The notes beneath the pieces were generated by a model that worked only from the letters and a program-made list of their open reading frames with translations, did not search any database and was not told the DNA's origin. Below, piece after piece: positions 53,965 to 61,801 of a stretch of DNA of 64,000 nt. Position 1 is the first letter of the stretch. Each line of letters opens with the position of its first letter. This DNA comes from Spirulina subsalsa PCC 9445. Lineage in GTDB: Bacteria > Cyanobacteriota > Cyanobacteriia > Cyanobacteriales > Spirulinaceae. Both the position numbers and the translations under genes were made by a program. The DNA lies in assembly GCF_000314005.1 (NCBI RefSeq), contig NZ_JH980292.1:2249725-2313724 (forward strand). The letters run 5' to 3'.

Positions 53965-54855
53965 ATGAAAACCGACACCATCTTTTACCGCATCTTCAAA
54001 GAACTGCCCAACACCCTCTTTGACCTTCTTGGACAATCCCCCACCCCCGATAATCCCTACCGTTTCGAGTCCATCGAAATCAAACAAACAGCCTTTCGGA
54101 TTGATGGAGTATTCTTCCCCCAAACCATCACCCCTCAAACCCCCCTCTACTTCACCGAAGTCCAATTTCAGAAAGACCCCAATTTGTACGCCCGTCTGTT
54201 TTCTGAACTCTTCCTGTATCTACGCACCAATCACCCCCAAGCCCCTTGGCGCGCTGTTATCCTGTTTAGAAGTCCCAACATAGAACCCACTCCCCGAGAA
54301 AGACTCCCCTATGAACCCTTGCTTAATAGTCCTTGGGTAACGCGGATTTATCTCAACGACTTGCAACAAGAGGAAAACCCACGACTGAGTTTAAGAATTC
54401 TTCAGTTACTGGTAGCCCGGAGCAAAGAAATCCGTCCCCAAGTGAAAAGCTTAGTCGAACAAGTAGAACAGGAGGTTGGAAGTCAACGGAATCGAGAACA
54501 AGTGTTAGATTTGATAGAAACGATTGTTTTGTATAAACTACCCCAGATTAGTCGTCAGGAGTTAGGAGAAATGTTCAGTGTAGAGAATTTAAAAAAGACT
54601 CGTTTTGCTCAAGAGATGAAGCAAGAGGGACGAGAGGAAGGTTTACAACAGGGGCGAGAGCAGGGTTTACAACAGGGGCGAGAGCAGGGTTTACAGCAGG
54701 GACGAGAGCAGGGTTTACAACAGGGGCGAGAGCAGATGAAACAGCAACTCATCCACCGTTTAACGGAGCGAGGGATGTCTCCTGCTGAAATTGCCGATCT
54801 TTTGGAATTAGACCTCACTGTTGTTCAACAAATCCTCAAATCTTCAGAAAATTAA
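53965..54855 (+). CDS. Rpn-family nuclease (DUF2887), tandem copy 1
   Basis: A 296-residue protein of the recombination-promoting nuclease family. A PD-(D/E)xK-like domain covers about 1-150 (SIEIKQTAFRIDGVFFP and YFTEVQFQKD with the Asp and Glu-x-Gln signature). A helical linker follows, then four repeats of GLQQGREQ at about 226-257, and a C-terminal AERGMSPAEIADLLEL-type helix-turn-helix-like end. Rpn proteins are linked to phage defence and may be held in check by a short form made from an internal start. Copy 2 is directly downstream. Confidence 0.87.
   Translation: MKTDTIFYRIFKELPNTLFDLLGQSPTPDNPYRFESIEIKQTAFRIDGVFFPQTITPQTPLYFTEVQFQKDPNLYARLFSELFLYLRTNHPQAPWRAVILFRSPNIEPTPRERLPYEPLLNSPWVTRIYLNDLQQEENPRLSLRILQLLVARSKEIRPQVKSLVEQVEQEVGSQRNREQVLDLIETIVLYKLPQISRQELGEMFSVENLKKTRFAQEMKQEGREEGLQQGREQGLQQGREQGLQQGREQGLQQGREQMKQQLIHRLTERGMSPAEIADLLELDLTVVQQILKSSEN
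54571..54855 (+). CDS. Possible intragenic short Rpn form (copy 1)
   Basis: An in-frame ATG at 54571 sits 2 bases after AGGAGAA, a strong Shine-Dalgarno-like run although close. It would give a 94-residue protein, MFSVENLKKTRF plus the GLQQGREQ repeats and C terminus, lacking the nuclease part. Small C-terminal Rpn forms that neutralise the nuclease are known in E. coli. Presence here is an inference. Confidence 0.4.
   Translation: MFSVENLKKTRFAQEMKQEGREEGLQQGREQGLQQGREQGLQQGREQGLQQGREQMKQQLIHRLTERGMSPAEIADLLELDLTVVQQILKSSEN
54640..54735 (+). repeat. 24-bp tandem repeat, 4 units
   Basis: GGTTTACAACAGGGGCGAGA then GCAG, coding GLQQGREQ, repeated four times with small variations (CAGCAGGGACGAG in unit 3). 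Units are in frame. The second gene has five. Confidence 0.95.
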
Positions 54856-54891
54856 GCCAGACCAGAGTCCCTTTCCTTCCTACTCCCCCGA

Positions 54892-55806
54892 ATGAAAACC
54901 GACACCATCTTTTACCGCATCTTCAAAGAACTGCCCAACACCCTCTTTGACCTTCTTGGACAATCCCCCACCCCCGATAATCCCTACCGTTTCGAGTCCA
55001 TCGAAATCAAACAAACAGCCTTTCGGATTGATGGAGTATTCTTCCCCCAAACCATCACCCCTCAAACCCCCCTCTACTTCACCGAAGTCCAATTTCAGAA
55101 AGACCCCAATTTGTACGCCCGTCTGTTTTCTGAACTCTTCCTGTATCTACGCACCAATCACCCCCAAGCCCCTTGGCGCGCTGTTATCCTGTTTAGAAGT
55201 CCCAACATAGAACCCACTCCCCGAGAAAGACTCCCCTATGAACCCTTGCTTAATAGTCCTTGGGTAACGCGGATTTATCTCAACGACTTGCAACAAGAGG
55301 AAAACCCACGACTGAGTTTAAGAATTCTTCAGTTACTGGTAGCCCGGAGCAAAGAAATCCGTCCCCAAGTGAAAAGCTTAGTCGAACAAGTAGAACAGGA
55401 GGTTGGAAGTCAACGGAATCGAGAACAAGTGTTAGATTTGATAGAAACGATTGTTTTGTATAAACTACCCCAGATTAGTCGTCAGGAGTTAGGAGAAATG
55501 TTCAGTGTAGAGAATTTAAAAAAGACTCGTTTTGCTCAAGAGATGAAGCAAGAGGGACGAGAGGAAGGTTTACAACAGGGGCGAGAGCAGGGTTTACAAC
55601 AGGGGCGAGAGCAGGGTTTACAGCAGGGACGAGAGCAGGGTTTACAGCAGGGACGAGAGCAGGGTTTACAGCAGGGTCGAGAGCAGATGAAACAGCAACT
55701 CATCCACCGTTTAGCGGAGCGAGGGATGTCTCCTGCTGAAATTGCCGATCTTTTGGAATTAGACCCCACTGTTGTTCAACAAATCCTCAAGTCTCTAGAG
55801 AATTAA
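54892..55806 (+). CDS. Rpn-family nuclease (DUF2887), tandem copy 2
   Basis: A 304-residue near-copy of the preceding gene, with eight more residues because the GLQQGREQ block has five units. Other changes are Thr to Ala and Leu to Pro late in the protein (LAERGMS, LELDPTVV) and SLEN for SSEN at the end. The nuclease domain is unchanged (FTEVQFQKD). The two are 36 bp apart and on the same strand; the copy carries its own upstream CTTTCCTTCCTACTCCCCCG leader. Confidence 0.87.
   Translation: MKTDTIFYRIFKELPNTLFDLLGQSPTPDNPYRFESIEIKQTAFRIDGVFFPQTITPQTPLYFTEVQFQKDPNLYARLFSELFLYLRTNHPQAPWRAVILFRSPNIEPTPRERLPYEPLLNSPWVTRIYLNDLQQEENPRLSLRILQLLVARSKEIRPQVKSLVEQVEQEVGSQRNREQVLDLIETIVLYKLPQISRQELGEMFSVENLKKTRFAQEMKQEGREEGLQQGREQGLQQGREQGLQQGREQGLQQGREQGLQQGREQMKQQLIHRLAERGMSPAEIADLLELDPTVVQQILKSLEN
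55498..55806 (+). CDS. Possible intragenic short Rpn form (copy 2)
   Basis: The ATG at 55498 repeats the TTAGGAGAAATG context of copy 1 and would give about 102 residues with five GLQQGREQ units. Same reasoning and doubt as for copy 1. Confidence 0.38.
   Translation: MFSVENLKKTRFAQEMKQEGREEGLQQGREQGLQQGREQGLQQGREQGLQQGREQGLQQGREQMKQQLIHRLAERGMSPAEIADLLELDPTVVQQILKSLEN
55567..55686 (+). repeat. 24-bp tandem repeat, 5 units
   Basis: Same 24-bp unit as copy 1, here five times. Units 3 to 5 carry the CAGCAGGGACGAG or CAGGGTCGAG variant, so the array has expanded by about one unit and been partly homogenised. Confidence 0.95.
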
Positions 55807-55813
55807 AGGGTAT

Positions 55814-55860
55814 CGTGACATCCTCCCGACATCGACCCTACGGGTACGGTGCGGGCTTCC
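55814..55860 (-). mobile_element. IS605-type right end after a TnpB relic
   Basis: The minus strand reads GGAAGCCCGCACCGTACCCG TAGGGTCGATGTCGGGAGGA TGTCACG, matching 11003-11067. It lies about 100 bp after the stop of the adjacent TnpB fragment, as a right end should. Confidence 0.65.
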
Positions 55861-55960
55861 CCATATTACTATGAGGCTTTCCTGCTTCTACGGGAGGCTC
55901 TAGATGTCTTTTTAGGGACATCCCCGTTCGCGAAGCGTTGCGTAGCAATAACCTCTTCCT

Positions 55961-56365
55961 CTACAGGCAGCTTGACCCCCAAAGGGCTGCAAGTCCACGT
56001 TGCTCAACAACCATCGCCGCAGCAACGTCCCTATCCGTTACCAACCCACAATGAGAACATTTGCTACTCAACGCTCCGCGTTTGCTACGCAACGCTTCGC
56101 GTTCGCGAAGCGTCACGAAGTGAACATGCACTCGTTGAGACAAGTCTTTCTTACCAGTCACTACACCACAATTCGGACAAATTTGGCTAGTGAAATTAGC
56201 ATCAACTTTCTGGAAATAAACATCTCGTTTCCAAGCCACGTGCTTTAATACCTCTAGAAAACCGCCAAAACCAGCATCAAGGGTAGGTTTACACAACATT
56301 CCCCTAGACATGGCTTTGACGTTTAAATCTTCGGCAAAAATGATATTGGCTTGGTCACAAAATCG
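55961..56365 (-). pseudogene. TnpB fragment with palindromic repeat inserted in its zinc finger
   Basis: The minus-strand frame from 56365 (RFCDQANIIFAEDLNV with the catalytic Glu) continues KAMSRGMLCKP, WKRDVYFQKVDANFTSQ, ICPNCGVVTGKKDLS, then 24 residues coded by a palindromic repeat (FVTLREREALRSKRG). It resumes CSHCGLVTDRDVAAAMVV with the last catalytic Asp. The N-terminal two thirds are missing. The repeat is in frame and splits the two Cys pairs. Confidence 0.85.
56074..56123. repeat. Palindromic repeat copies inside tnpB fragment
   Basis: TTTGCTACGCAACGCTTCGC and GTTCGCGAAGCGTCACGAAG in a row, with GTGAAC at the end. It is the same family as the 46-bp palindrome at 48277-48322 and a nearby partial copy at 55929-55952. 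Confidence 0.85.
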
Positions 56366-56386
56366 AACCCCTCAATTAACCGTCTT

Positions 56387-56473
56387 TCCTCCCGACACTG
56401 ACATTTGCTACGCAACGCGTCACAAAGTGAACGCGAACGTACAGTGCGGGGCTTCCCGACGATGAGCTAAAAC
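56387..56473 (-). mobile_element. Second IS605-type right end, interrupted by a palindromic repeat
   Basis: The minus strand gives TTTTAGCTCATCGTCGGGAA GCCCCGCACTGTACG, then a GTTCGCGTTCAC...GCGTTGCGTAGCAA insert (56405-56439), then TGTCGGGAGGA. Without the insert it matches 11003-11067. Confidence 0.6.
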
Positions 56474-56539
56474 ACTGTTTGCTGCCAAAACAAAAAGAAC
56501 AGGTTAGAATGCAGCCAAGAATCTAACCCAGAGTCATTT

Positions 56540-58942
56540 ATGGTTATTACCCCAGAATCCTCCAATCCTTACTCTATTCAACAAGAGGAACTGCAAAAAA
56601 TAGATGCCTACTGGCGAGCCTGCAATTATCTAGCCGCAGGTATGATTTATCTACGCAGTAACCCCCTGCTTAAAGAACCCCTGCAACCCGACCATGTTAA
56701 AAACCGCCTCCTCGGCCATTGGGGTTCTAGTCCGGGTTTAAGCTTTGTTTATGTTCACCTGAACCGTCTGATTAAGAAATATGACCTGAACGCGATTTAT
56801 TTAGCGGGTCCGGGTCATGGGGCTCCGGGTGTTCTTGCTCCGGTCTATCTCGAAGGGACTTACTCGGAAATTTATCCCAACATGAGCGAGGATGAGGAGG
56901 GGATGCGACGGTTTTTCAAACAGTTTTCCTTTCCGGGGGGGATTGGTAGCCATTGCACCCCAGAAACTCCGGGCTCCATTCACGAAGGGGGAGAATTGGG
57001 TTACAGTCTGTCCCATGCTTACGGAGCGGCTTTTGATAATCCTGATCTCCTAGTGACGGTGATGGTGGGAGATGGGGAAGCGGAAACGGGTCCCCTTGCC
57101 ACGGCTTGGCACTCGAACAAGTTCCTTAATCCTATCCGGGATGGGGCGGTGCTGCCGATTTTGCACCTTAATGGCTATAAAATCGCCAACCCTACAATCC
57201 TGTCTCGCATTAGTCGGGAAGAATTGGAAGATTTGTTTAAAGGTTATGGCTATACCCCTTATGTGGTGGAGGGGGAAGACCCGACAACGATGCACCACTT
57301 GATGGCGAATACTCTGGAGCATTGTGTGAATGAGATTCACGCGATTCAGGAGGAGGCGCGTCGTAGTGGGGTGGCTAAACGTCCCCGATGGCCGATGATT
57401 ATTTTGCGCACTCCGAAGGGGTGGACGGGACCGAAAGAGGTAGATGGTCACAAGGTTGAGGGATTTTGGCGATCGCATCAAGTCCCAATGGGAGGTCTAC
57501 ATCATAACCCAGAACACTTGCAGATGTTGGTGGACTGGATGAAAGGGTATGAACCCGAGGAACTATTTGATGAGAAAGGTCGTTTAATCCCCGAATTAAA
57601 GGCACTCAGTCCTACAGGACATCGCCGAATGGGAGCTAACCCCCACGCTAACGGGGGAGTTCTGCGTAAAAAGCTGAAAATGCCCGATTTCCGCGATTAT
57701 GCTGTAGATATTGGTCGCCCGGGTTCCATTGAGATGGAAAATACTAAGGTCATGGCCTATTTTCTGCGGGATGTGATGCGGAATAATATGACTAATTTCC
57801 GCTTATTTGGCCCGGATGAAACGGCTTCTAATCGTCTCCATCCAGTCTATGAGGTCACAAAGAAAACCTGGCTGGCTGACTTTTTACCTGAAGATGAGGA
57901 CGGGAGTGAATTGTCCCCCGATGGTCGGGTGATGGAAATGCTCAGTGAGCATACTTTAGAAGGGTGGTTAGAGGGCTATTTACTCACAGGAAGACATGGC
58001 TTTTTCCATACCTATGAAGCTTTTGCCCATGTGATTGATTCAATGTTTAATCAACACGCCAAATGGCTAGATATTTGTAAGAAGGAGGTGCCTTGGCGTG
58101 CGCCGATTTCTTCCCTGAATATCCTGTTATCTTCTGTGGTATGGCGGCAAGATCACAATGGGTTTAGTCACCAAGATCCGGGTTTTGTGGACTTGGTAAC
58201 GAATAAGAGCGCCGATGTGGTGCGGGTTTATTTCCCACCAGATGCGAACTGTTTGTTATCGGTGGCAGATCACTGTTTACGCAGTACGGATTATGTGAAT
58301 GTCATTGTGGCAGATAAACAGTCTCATTTGCAGTATTTGACTATGGAAGAGGCGGTTAAACACTGTACTAAAGGGATTGGGATTTGGGAGTGGGCGAGCA
58401 ATGATGATTGTGGCAAGGAGCCGGATATTCCTGATGTGGTAATGGCCAGTTGCGGGGATATTCCCACGCGGGAAGCGTTGGCGGCAACGGCGATTTTACG
58501 GGAAGAGTTCCCGGATTTAAAAGTCCGTTTTATTAATGTGGTGGACTTGTTTAAGTTGCAGTCGGAGGGGGAACATCCTCACGGTTTATCGAACCGGGAT
58601 TTTGATACGTTGTTCACGCCAGATAAGCCTGTGGTGTTTAATTTTCACGGCTATCCTTGGTTAATCCATAAGTTAGTGTATCGTCGGACAAATCAGGATC
58701 GGATTCATGTTCGAGGTTATAAGGAGGAGGGAAATATTAATACTCCTTTGGAGTTGGCGATTCATAACCAAATTGACCGTTTTAATTTGGTGATTGATGT
58801 GATCAATTATGTGCCGAAATTACGTTCTGCGGCGGCTTATGTGAAGGAACGGATGAAGAATGAGATCATTGATCATTTACACTATGCCTATGATCATGGG
58901 ATAGATAAGCCGGAAATGGTTCACTGGAAGTGGCCTTATTAG
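56540..58942 (+). CDS. xfp: Phosphoketolase (xylulose-5-phosphate/fructose-6-phosphate)
   Basis: Splits xylulose-5-P or fructose-6-P with phosphate to acetyl phosphate and an aldose phosphate using thiamine diphosphate. The 800-residue enzyme has full XFP length. It has [20 protein letters not shown] near 55, the TPP site [20 protein letters not shown] near 176, and the C-terminal [13 protein letters not shown]. In cyanobacteria it serves carbon overflow and acetate formation; pta at 42 kb could use its product. ATG 56540 has no strong Shine-Dalgarno sequence. Confidence 0.96.
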   Translation: MVITPESSNPYSIQQEELQKIDAYWRACNYLAAGMIYLRSNPLLKEPLQPDHVKNRLLGHWGSSPGLSFVYVHLNRLIKKYDLNAIYLAGPGHGAPGVLAPVYLEGTYSEIYPNMSEDEEGMRRFFKQFSFPGGIGSHCTPETPGSIHEGGELGYSLSHAYGAAFDNPDLLVTVMVGDGEAETGPLATAWHSNKFLNPIRDGAVLPILHLNGYKIANPTILSRISREELEDLFKGYGYTPYVVEGEDPTTMHHLMANTLEHCVNEIHAIQEEARRSGVAKRPRWPMIILRTPKGWTGPKEVDGHKVEGFWRSHQVPMGGLHHNPEHLQMLVDWMKGYEPEELFDEKGRLIPELKALSPTGHRRMGANPHANGGVLRKKLKMPDFRDYAVDIGRPGSIEMENTKVMAYFLRDVMRNNMTNFRLFGPDETASNRLHPVYEVTKKTWLADFLPEDEDGSELSPDGRVMEMLSEHTLEGWLEGYLLTGRHGFFHTYEAFAHVIDSMFNQHAKWLDICKKEVPWRAPISSLNILLSSVVWRQDHNGFSHQDPGFVDLVTNKSADVVRVYFPPDANCLLSVADHCLRSTDYVNVIVADKQSHLQYLTMEEAVKHCTKGIGIWEWASNDDCGKEPDIPDVVMASCGDIPTREALAATAILREEFPDLKVRFINVVDLFKLQSEGEHPHGLSNRDFDTLFTPDKPVVFNFHGYPWLIHKLVYRRTNQDRIHVRGYKEEGNINTPLELAIHNQIDRFNLVIDVINYVPKLRSAAAYVKERMKNEIIDHLHYAYDHGIDKPEMVHWKWPY

Positions 58943-59039
58943 GGGAAATCTATCAATCTATATTGTGCTACATCGTGGCGGCAATTTGTGAATTTCCCCA
59001 ATAGTCTAGGGGGAATTCATGAATTACCTCCGCCCCCTG

Positions 59040-59861
59040 CTATAGGCTTTTGGCTAATAGTTCAGGAATGGTGACAAATTCATACCCTTGTTGCTTGAAC
59101 TGACTAATAATTTGGGGGAGGGCTTCGAGGGTCTGACGACGACTCCCTCCCCCATCATGGAGTAGTATAATCCCGCCGGACTTGGCTTGACTAACGACGC
59201 GCTGGGTAATGGTGGAGGCTTGAATATTGGTGTAGTCTTGGGGATCAACAGACCACATAATGATGGTGTAGTTCTGGCTTTTGGCCTGAGTGACCATCCC
59301 ATTATCGAGAACTCCACCGGGAGGACGAAATAGGGTAGTTTTGACCCCTGTGAGCCTTAGTATCTCATTTTCGGTCTTTTTGACCTCTGTGGCGGCTTGG
59401 GTGGCGCTGAGGGGCTGATAGGTGTGATTCCAGCTATGATTAGCGATGATATGACCTTTTTCTACGAGGCGTTGGGCGACTTGGGGATAGAGTTCTAGGT
59501 GTTTGCCGACGACGAAAAAGGTGGCTTTGATTTGGTGGGTGTCGAGGACTTCTAGAAAGCGATCGCTGTTTTGCCACGGGCCATCATCGAAGGTCAGGGC
59601 GATCGCCTTTTCTGTAGGGGGTAGGTCAACTTTATAAACAATTTTGCCCTGAAATTCGGGGGGAGGGGTCGTAATAGGTGTGGAGGGTGGAATCTCGGGC
59701 AGGTGATCCGCAAAGTCGGGCAGCAGGGGCAGTTCGAGATTAACTGGCTCTGGCGTTAAGATAATATCAATGGGTTGTGGACTGAGGGCTAAAGGGGTTG
59801 AGACAAGCAAAATCCCTAGGAATACCATGATCAAAAACCAGCGTTTCCAGCGTTTCATCAC
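59040..59861 (-). CDS. Exported polysaccharide deacetylase (NodB type)
   Basis: A 273-residue carbohydrate esterase 4 protein. An N-terminal signal or anchor (WFLIMVFLGILLVSTPLAL) is followed by a Pro-rich linker to about 75. The NodB domain has ALTFDDGPWQ near 92, the zinc His pair in ANHSWNHTY near 140, FRPPGGVLDN near 170 and ILLHDGGGSRRQT near 228. It probably removes acetyl groups from peptidoglycan or an exopolysaccharide in the periplasm or outside. Monocistronic. Confidence 0.93.
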   Translation of the reverse strand: MMKRWKRWFLIMVFLGILLVSTPLALSPQPIDIILTPEPVNLELPLLPDFADHLPEIPPSTPITTPPPEFQGKIVYKVDLPPTEKAIALTFDDGPWQNSDRFLEVLDTHQIKATFFVVGKHLELYPQVAQRLVEKGHIIANHSWNHTYQPLSATQAATEVKKTENEILRLTGVKTTLFRPPGGVLDNGMVTQAKSQNYTIIMWSVDPQDYTNIQASTITQRVVSQAKSGGIILLHDGGGSRRQTLEALPQIISQFKQQGYEFVTIPELLAKSL

Positions 59862-60228
59862 TTTTTCCGGGTGTTGTTATAAGTTTATGATAGCAATGGT
59901 TAAATCCTCTGGCTTAATATAGCTACAATCAAGGTTTAGTCAGCATTTAAGCCCTTTTTTCAGGAAAATTGATCCTCATTTTTCGCCTCTTTGAAGAAGA
60001 AAGCCCCATCTCTCATGATTTTGTCAGAAGAGACTGGGGCAAATAGGGTCTAATTATGGTCATCTCTTATTGTGCCAATACTTTTGTCAAAATACCAAAT
60101 AGATAAGGAAAAAATTACAAAAATTCCCCCTGAAAAATTCCTTCTAGATCAGGAGAAGTGATGGGAGCGGTCGTCCCCCTTGCCGAGTAAAATAGAGGAA
60201 ATGTGCATCGAAAGGAGTGGACAACGGG
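59862..60228. other. Divergent spacer with a hairpin
   Basis: GCCCCATCTCT near 60003 and AGAGACTGGGGC near 60030 pair with one bulge, forming a stem in the middle of the spacer. A T-rich stretch is not adjacent. No gene found. Confidence 0.45.
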
Positions 60229-60828
60229 ATGTCTCCAATTGGCGATCGCTTAAATCGAATGATGGGACGCACGCGCTTTATGGTGTGTCGTTTGTTTTTG
60301 CAAATCACAGGATCGGATATTGCCCCACTATTGGGAATTCTCAATCAGGCGGGACGAGAGGCGATCGCTTCAGAGGGCGATCTCAGAGTCTTGGGGGAAA
60401 GTTTAGAGCAAATTTGTCAGAGTTTGTTAGATGTCCAACACGCTTGGCAGGCTGCCGCTAATGAAGGGGATATCTTTTGGCAGGAAGAAGAAGCCGGAGA
60501 TTATGTTAACGCACTCTTCACCGATTCCGCACAACGTTATCTGAGTCAGCCTAGTATTGGGGAAGAAATGGGACAGGATACGCTGTCTTTCCCCATGACC
60601 CGCCACATTGTGGTGATGATTACGGTCGCAGCAGAGGGAGAAGTCCAAGAGTTAGAAACGGATCTCGCGGATCTTAATGCGATGACAGAGGGCTTAAAAA
60701 GTCTGATCAATTTACATTATGAAGGCCGTTTGCGTGCCATTCAAGTCCATTTTTCCCCCGCCCGTTTCGGAGATCAGTTAACGGATGAACAAGTCCTCTT
60801 GAATTTTCCGGAACTGATTCCCCTTTGA
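60229..60828 (+). CDS. DUF1517-like protein
   Basis: A 199-residue protein from ATG 60229 (MSPIGDRLNRMMGRT), with GAAAGGAG about 14 bases upstream; an in-frame GTG at 60217 is possible. The C-terminal half, IVVMITVAAEGEVQELETDL to AIQVHFSPARFGDQLTDEQV and FPELIPL, matches DUF1517 of cyanobacteria and chloroplasts. The N-terminal membrane part of longer DUF1517 proteins is absent. Function unknown. Confidence 0.78.
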   Translation: MSPIGDRLNRMMGRTRFMVCRLFLQITGSDIAPLLGILNQAGREAIASEGDLRVLGESLEQICQSLLDVQHAWQAAANEGDIFWQEEEAGDYVNALFTDSAQRYLSQPSIGEEMGQDTLSFPMTRHIVVMITVAAEGEVQELETDLADLNAMTEGLKSLINLHYEGRLRAIQVHFSPARFGDQLTDEQVLLNFPELIPL

Positions 60829-60837
60829 CTTAATGTC

Positions 60838-60890
60838 TTGACACTCCCGAGCCCTAAAGGGACGGGGATTCTTCATTCATAGACTCAGTT
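60838..60890 (-). mobile_element. Solitary IS605-type right end
   Basis: The minus strand ends CTGAGTCTATGAATGAAGAA TCCCCGTCCCTTTAGGGCTC GGGAGTGTCAA. It matches the right end at 51591-51642, including the last coding bases of tnpB (ESMNEESPSL). Nothing else of the element is recognisable upstream. Confidence 0.7.
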
Positions 60891-61041
60891 TGCCCTCAGA
60901 ATTCCCCATCCCTTCTCATCGTCTCGACCCAATGACTGCACCTCAGATTTCTCTCCCATCCCTAACTCCCGTGCAGAGACTTGACAAAACCTCCATTCTG
61001 GGCTATTTTTAAGATACCCATTACCCAATCTAAACCCCTCT

Positions 61042-61092
61042 GGTGCGCCCCTTAAGGATTGATCTGAGAGTCAACCTTAAGCTGGGCGCGCC
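61042..61092. repeat. 51-bp long hairpin of unknown function
   Basis: GGTGCGCCCCTTAAGGATTGA and TCAACCTTAAGCTGGGCGCGCC pair nearly fully with a TCTGAGAG loop. It lies 210 bp downstream of rnpB. No T-run. It is not one of the repeats above. Confidence 0.6.
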
Positions 61093-61115
61093 AGTAAATT
61101 TTTGGGGGGTTAATT

Positions 61116-61290
61116 TGGGCTTGCTGAGAAAGTCGGGGAACAGGGAACAGGGAGTTGGGGGTCGGGAGTGGGGAATCGGGAGTCGGGAATAGGCAAAAGG
61201 CAAAAGGCAGTAGTAATCAACCCATCCCCCCTCTCCCCTGCTCCCCTGCTCCCCCTCTCCCCCTGTTCCCCGTTCCCCGTTCCCTGTTCC
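61116..61290. repeat. Heptamer array downstream of rnpB
   Basis: Starts with GGGCTTGCTGAGAAAGTC, a decayed family A MITE end, followed by GGGAACA, GGGAGTC, GGGAATC and then CCCCTGCTCCCC and CCGTTCC units. No gene. Confidence 0.65.
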
Positions 61291-61304
61291 CTAATTTCAA
61301 AGAA

Positions 61305-61663
61305 AGAGCCGGACATAAGCCGGATTCTGTTCTTCCCGAAGGAAGGACGGTTATCTATCTAGGATGTTTGTTACCAAACACCTCAAGCGGTTCACCAAAA
61401 GCGGGACGGGAAAAAGACCAACCCTTGCCCCTGCGACCTTGCTCCCAACCGGGGTTTACCGAGCCAGTACCTCACGATACTGCTGGTGCGCTCTTACCGC
61501 ACCTTTGCACCCTTACCCTCCAAAGAAGGCGGTATTTTTCTGTGGCACTCTCCTCACGCTCACGCGCACTGGGCGTTACCCAGCAAGTCTGGTCTTTGGG
61601 GAGTCCGGACTTTCCTCAGACTAACCGCAAGGGATAATCTGCAACCATCTCGCCGACTCTTTC
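61305..61663 (-). ncRNA. rnpB: RNase P RNA
   Basis: The minus strand carries the class A RNase P hallmarks. GAGGAAAGTCCGGACTCCCC at about 61622-61603 is the conserved P4/J region, and the 3' end is ACAGAATCCGGCTTATGTCC GGCTCT. Between them are GTAACGCCCAGT, a GGAGAGTGCCACAGAAA block and GGTAAACCCC. The size of about 360 nt fits. The 5' end at about 61663 (AGAAAGAGTCGGCGAG) is estimated. It cuts 5' leaders from tRNA precursors. Confidence 0.95.
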
Positions 61664-61801
61664 TAGCTCTAGTGTATCTTGAGAAGTTACGATGCTCTCT
61701 CCAATGATTGAAATTTTTGATACAAAATCGCGAAAGGAGCGCGTTTTTGTAGGATGGAGAGAGAAGAACAACAGCTAAAATAATGAAGTTGTTCTGACTC
61801 C

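Larger units (their letters stand above)
53936..55806. repeat. Tandem duplication of a 927-bp gene unit
   Basis: The block starting CAGAGTCCCTTTCCTTCCTA at 53936 recurs at 54863 with a 927-bp period. The first about 670 coding bases appear identical; differences begin in and after the internal 24-bp repeats and in the last about 60 bases. Confidence 0.92.

Noticed and set aside
54609-54818. Minus-strand ORF rich in Cys-Lys-Pro-Cys repeats (and its twin at 55536-55769), looking like a metallothionein
   Set aside because: It is the antisense of the 24-bp GLQQGREQ array and exists only because the repeat is in frame on both strands.
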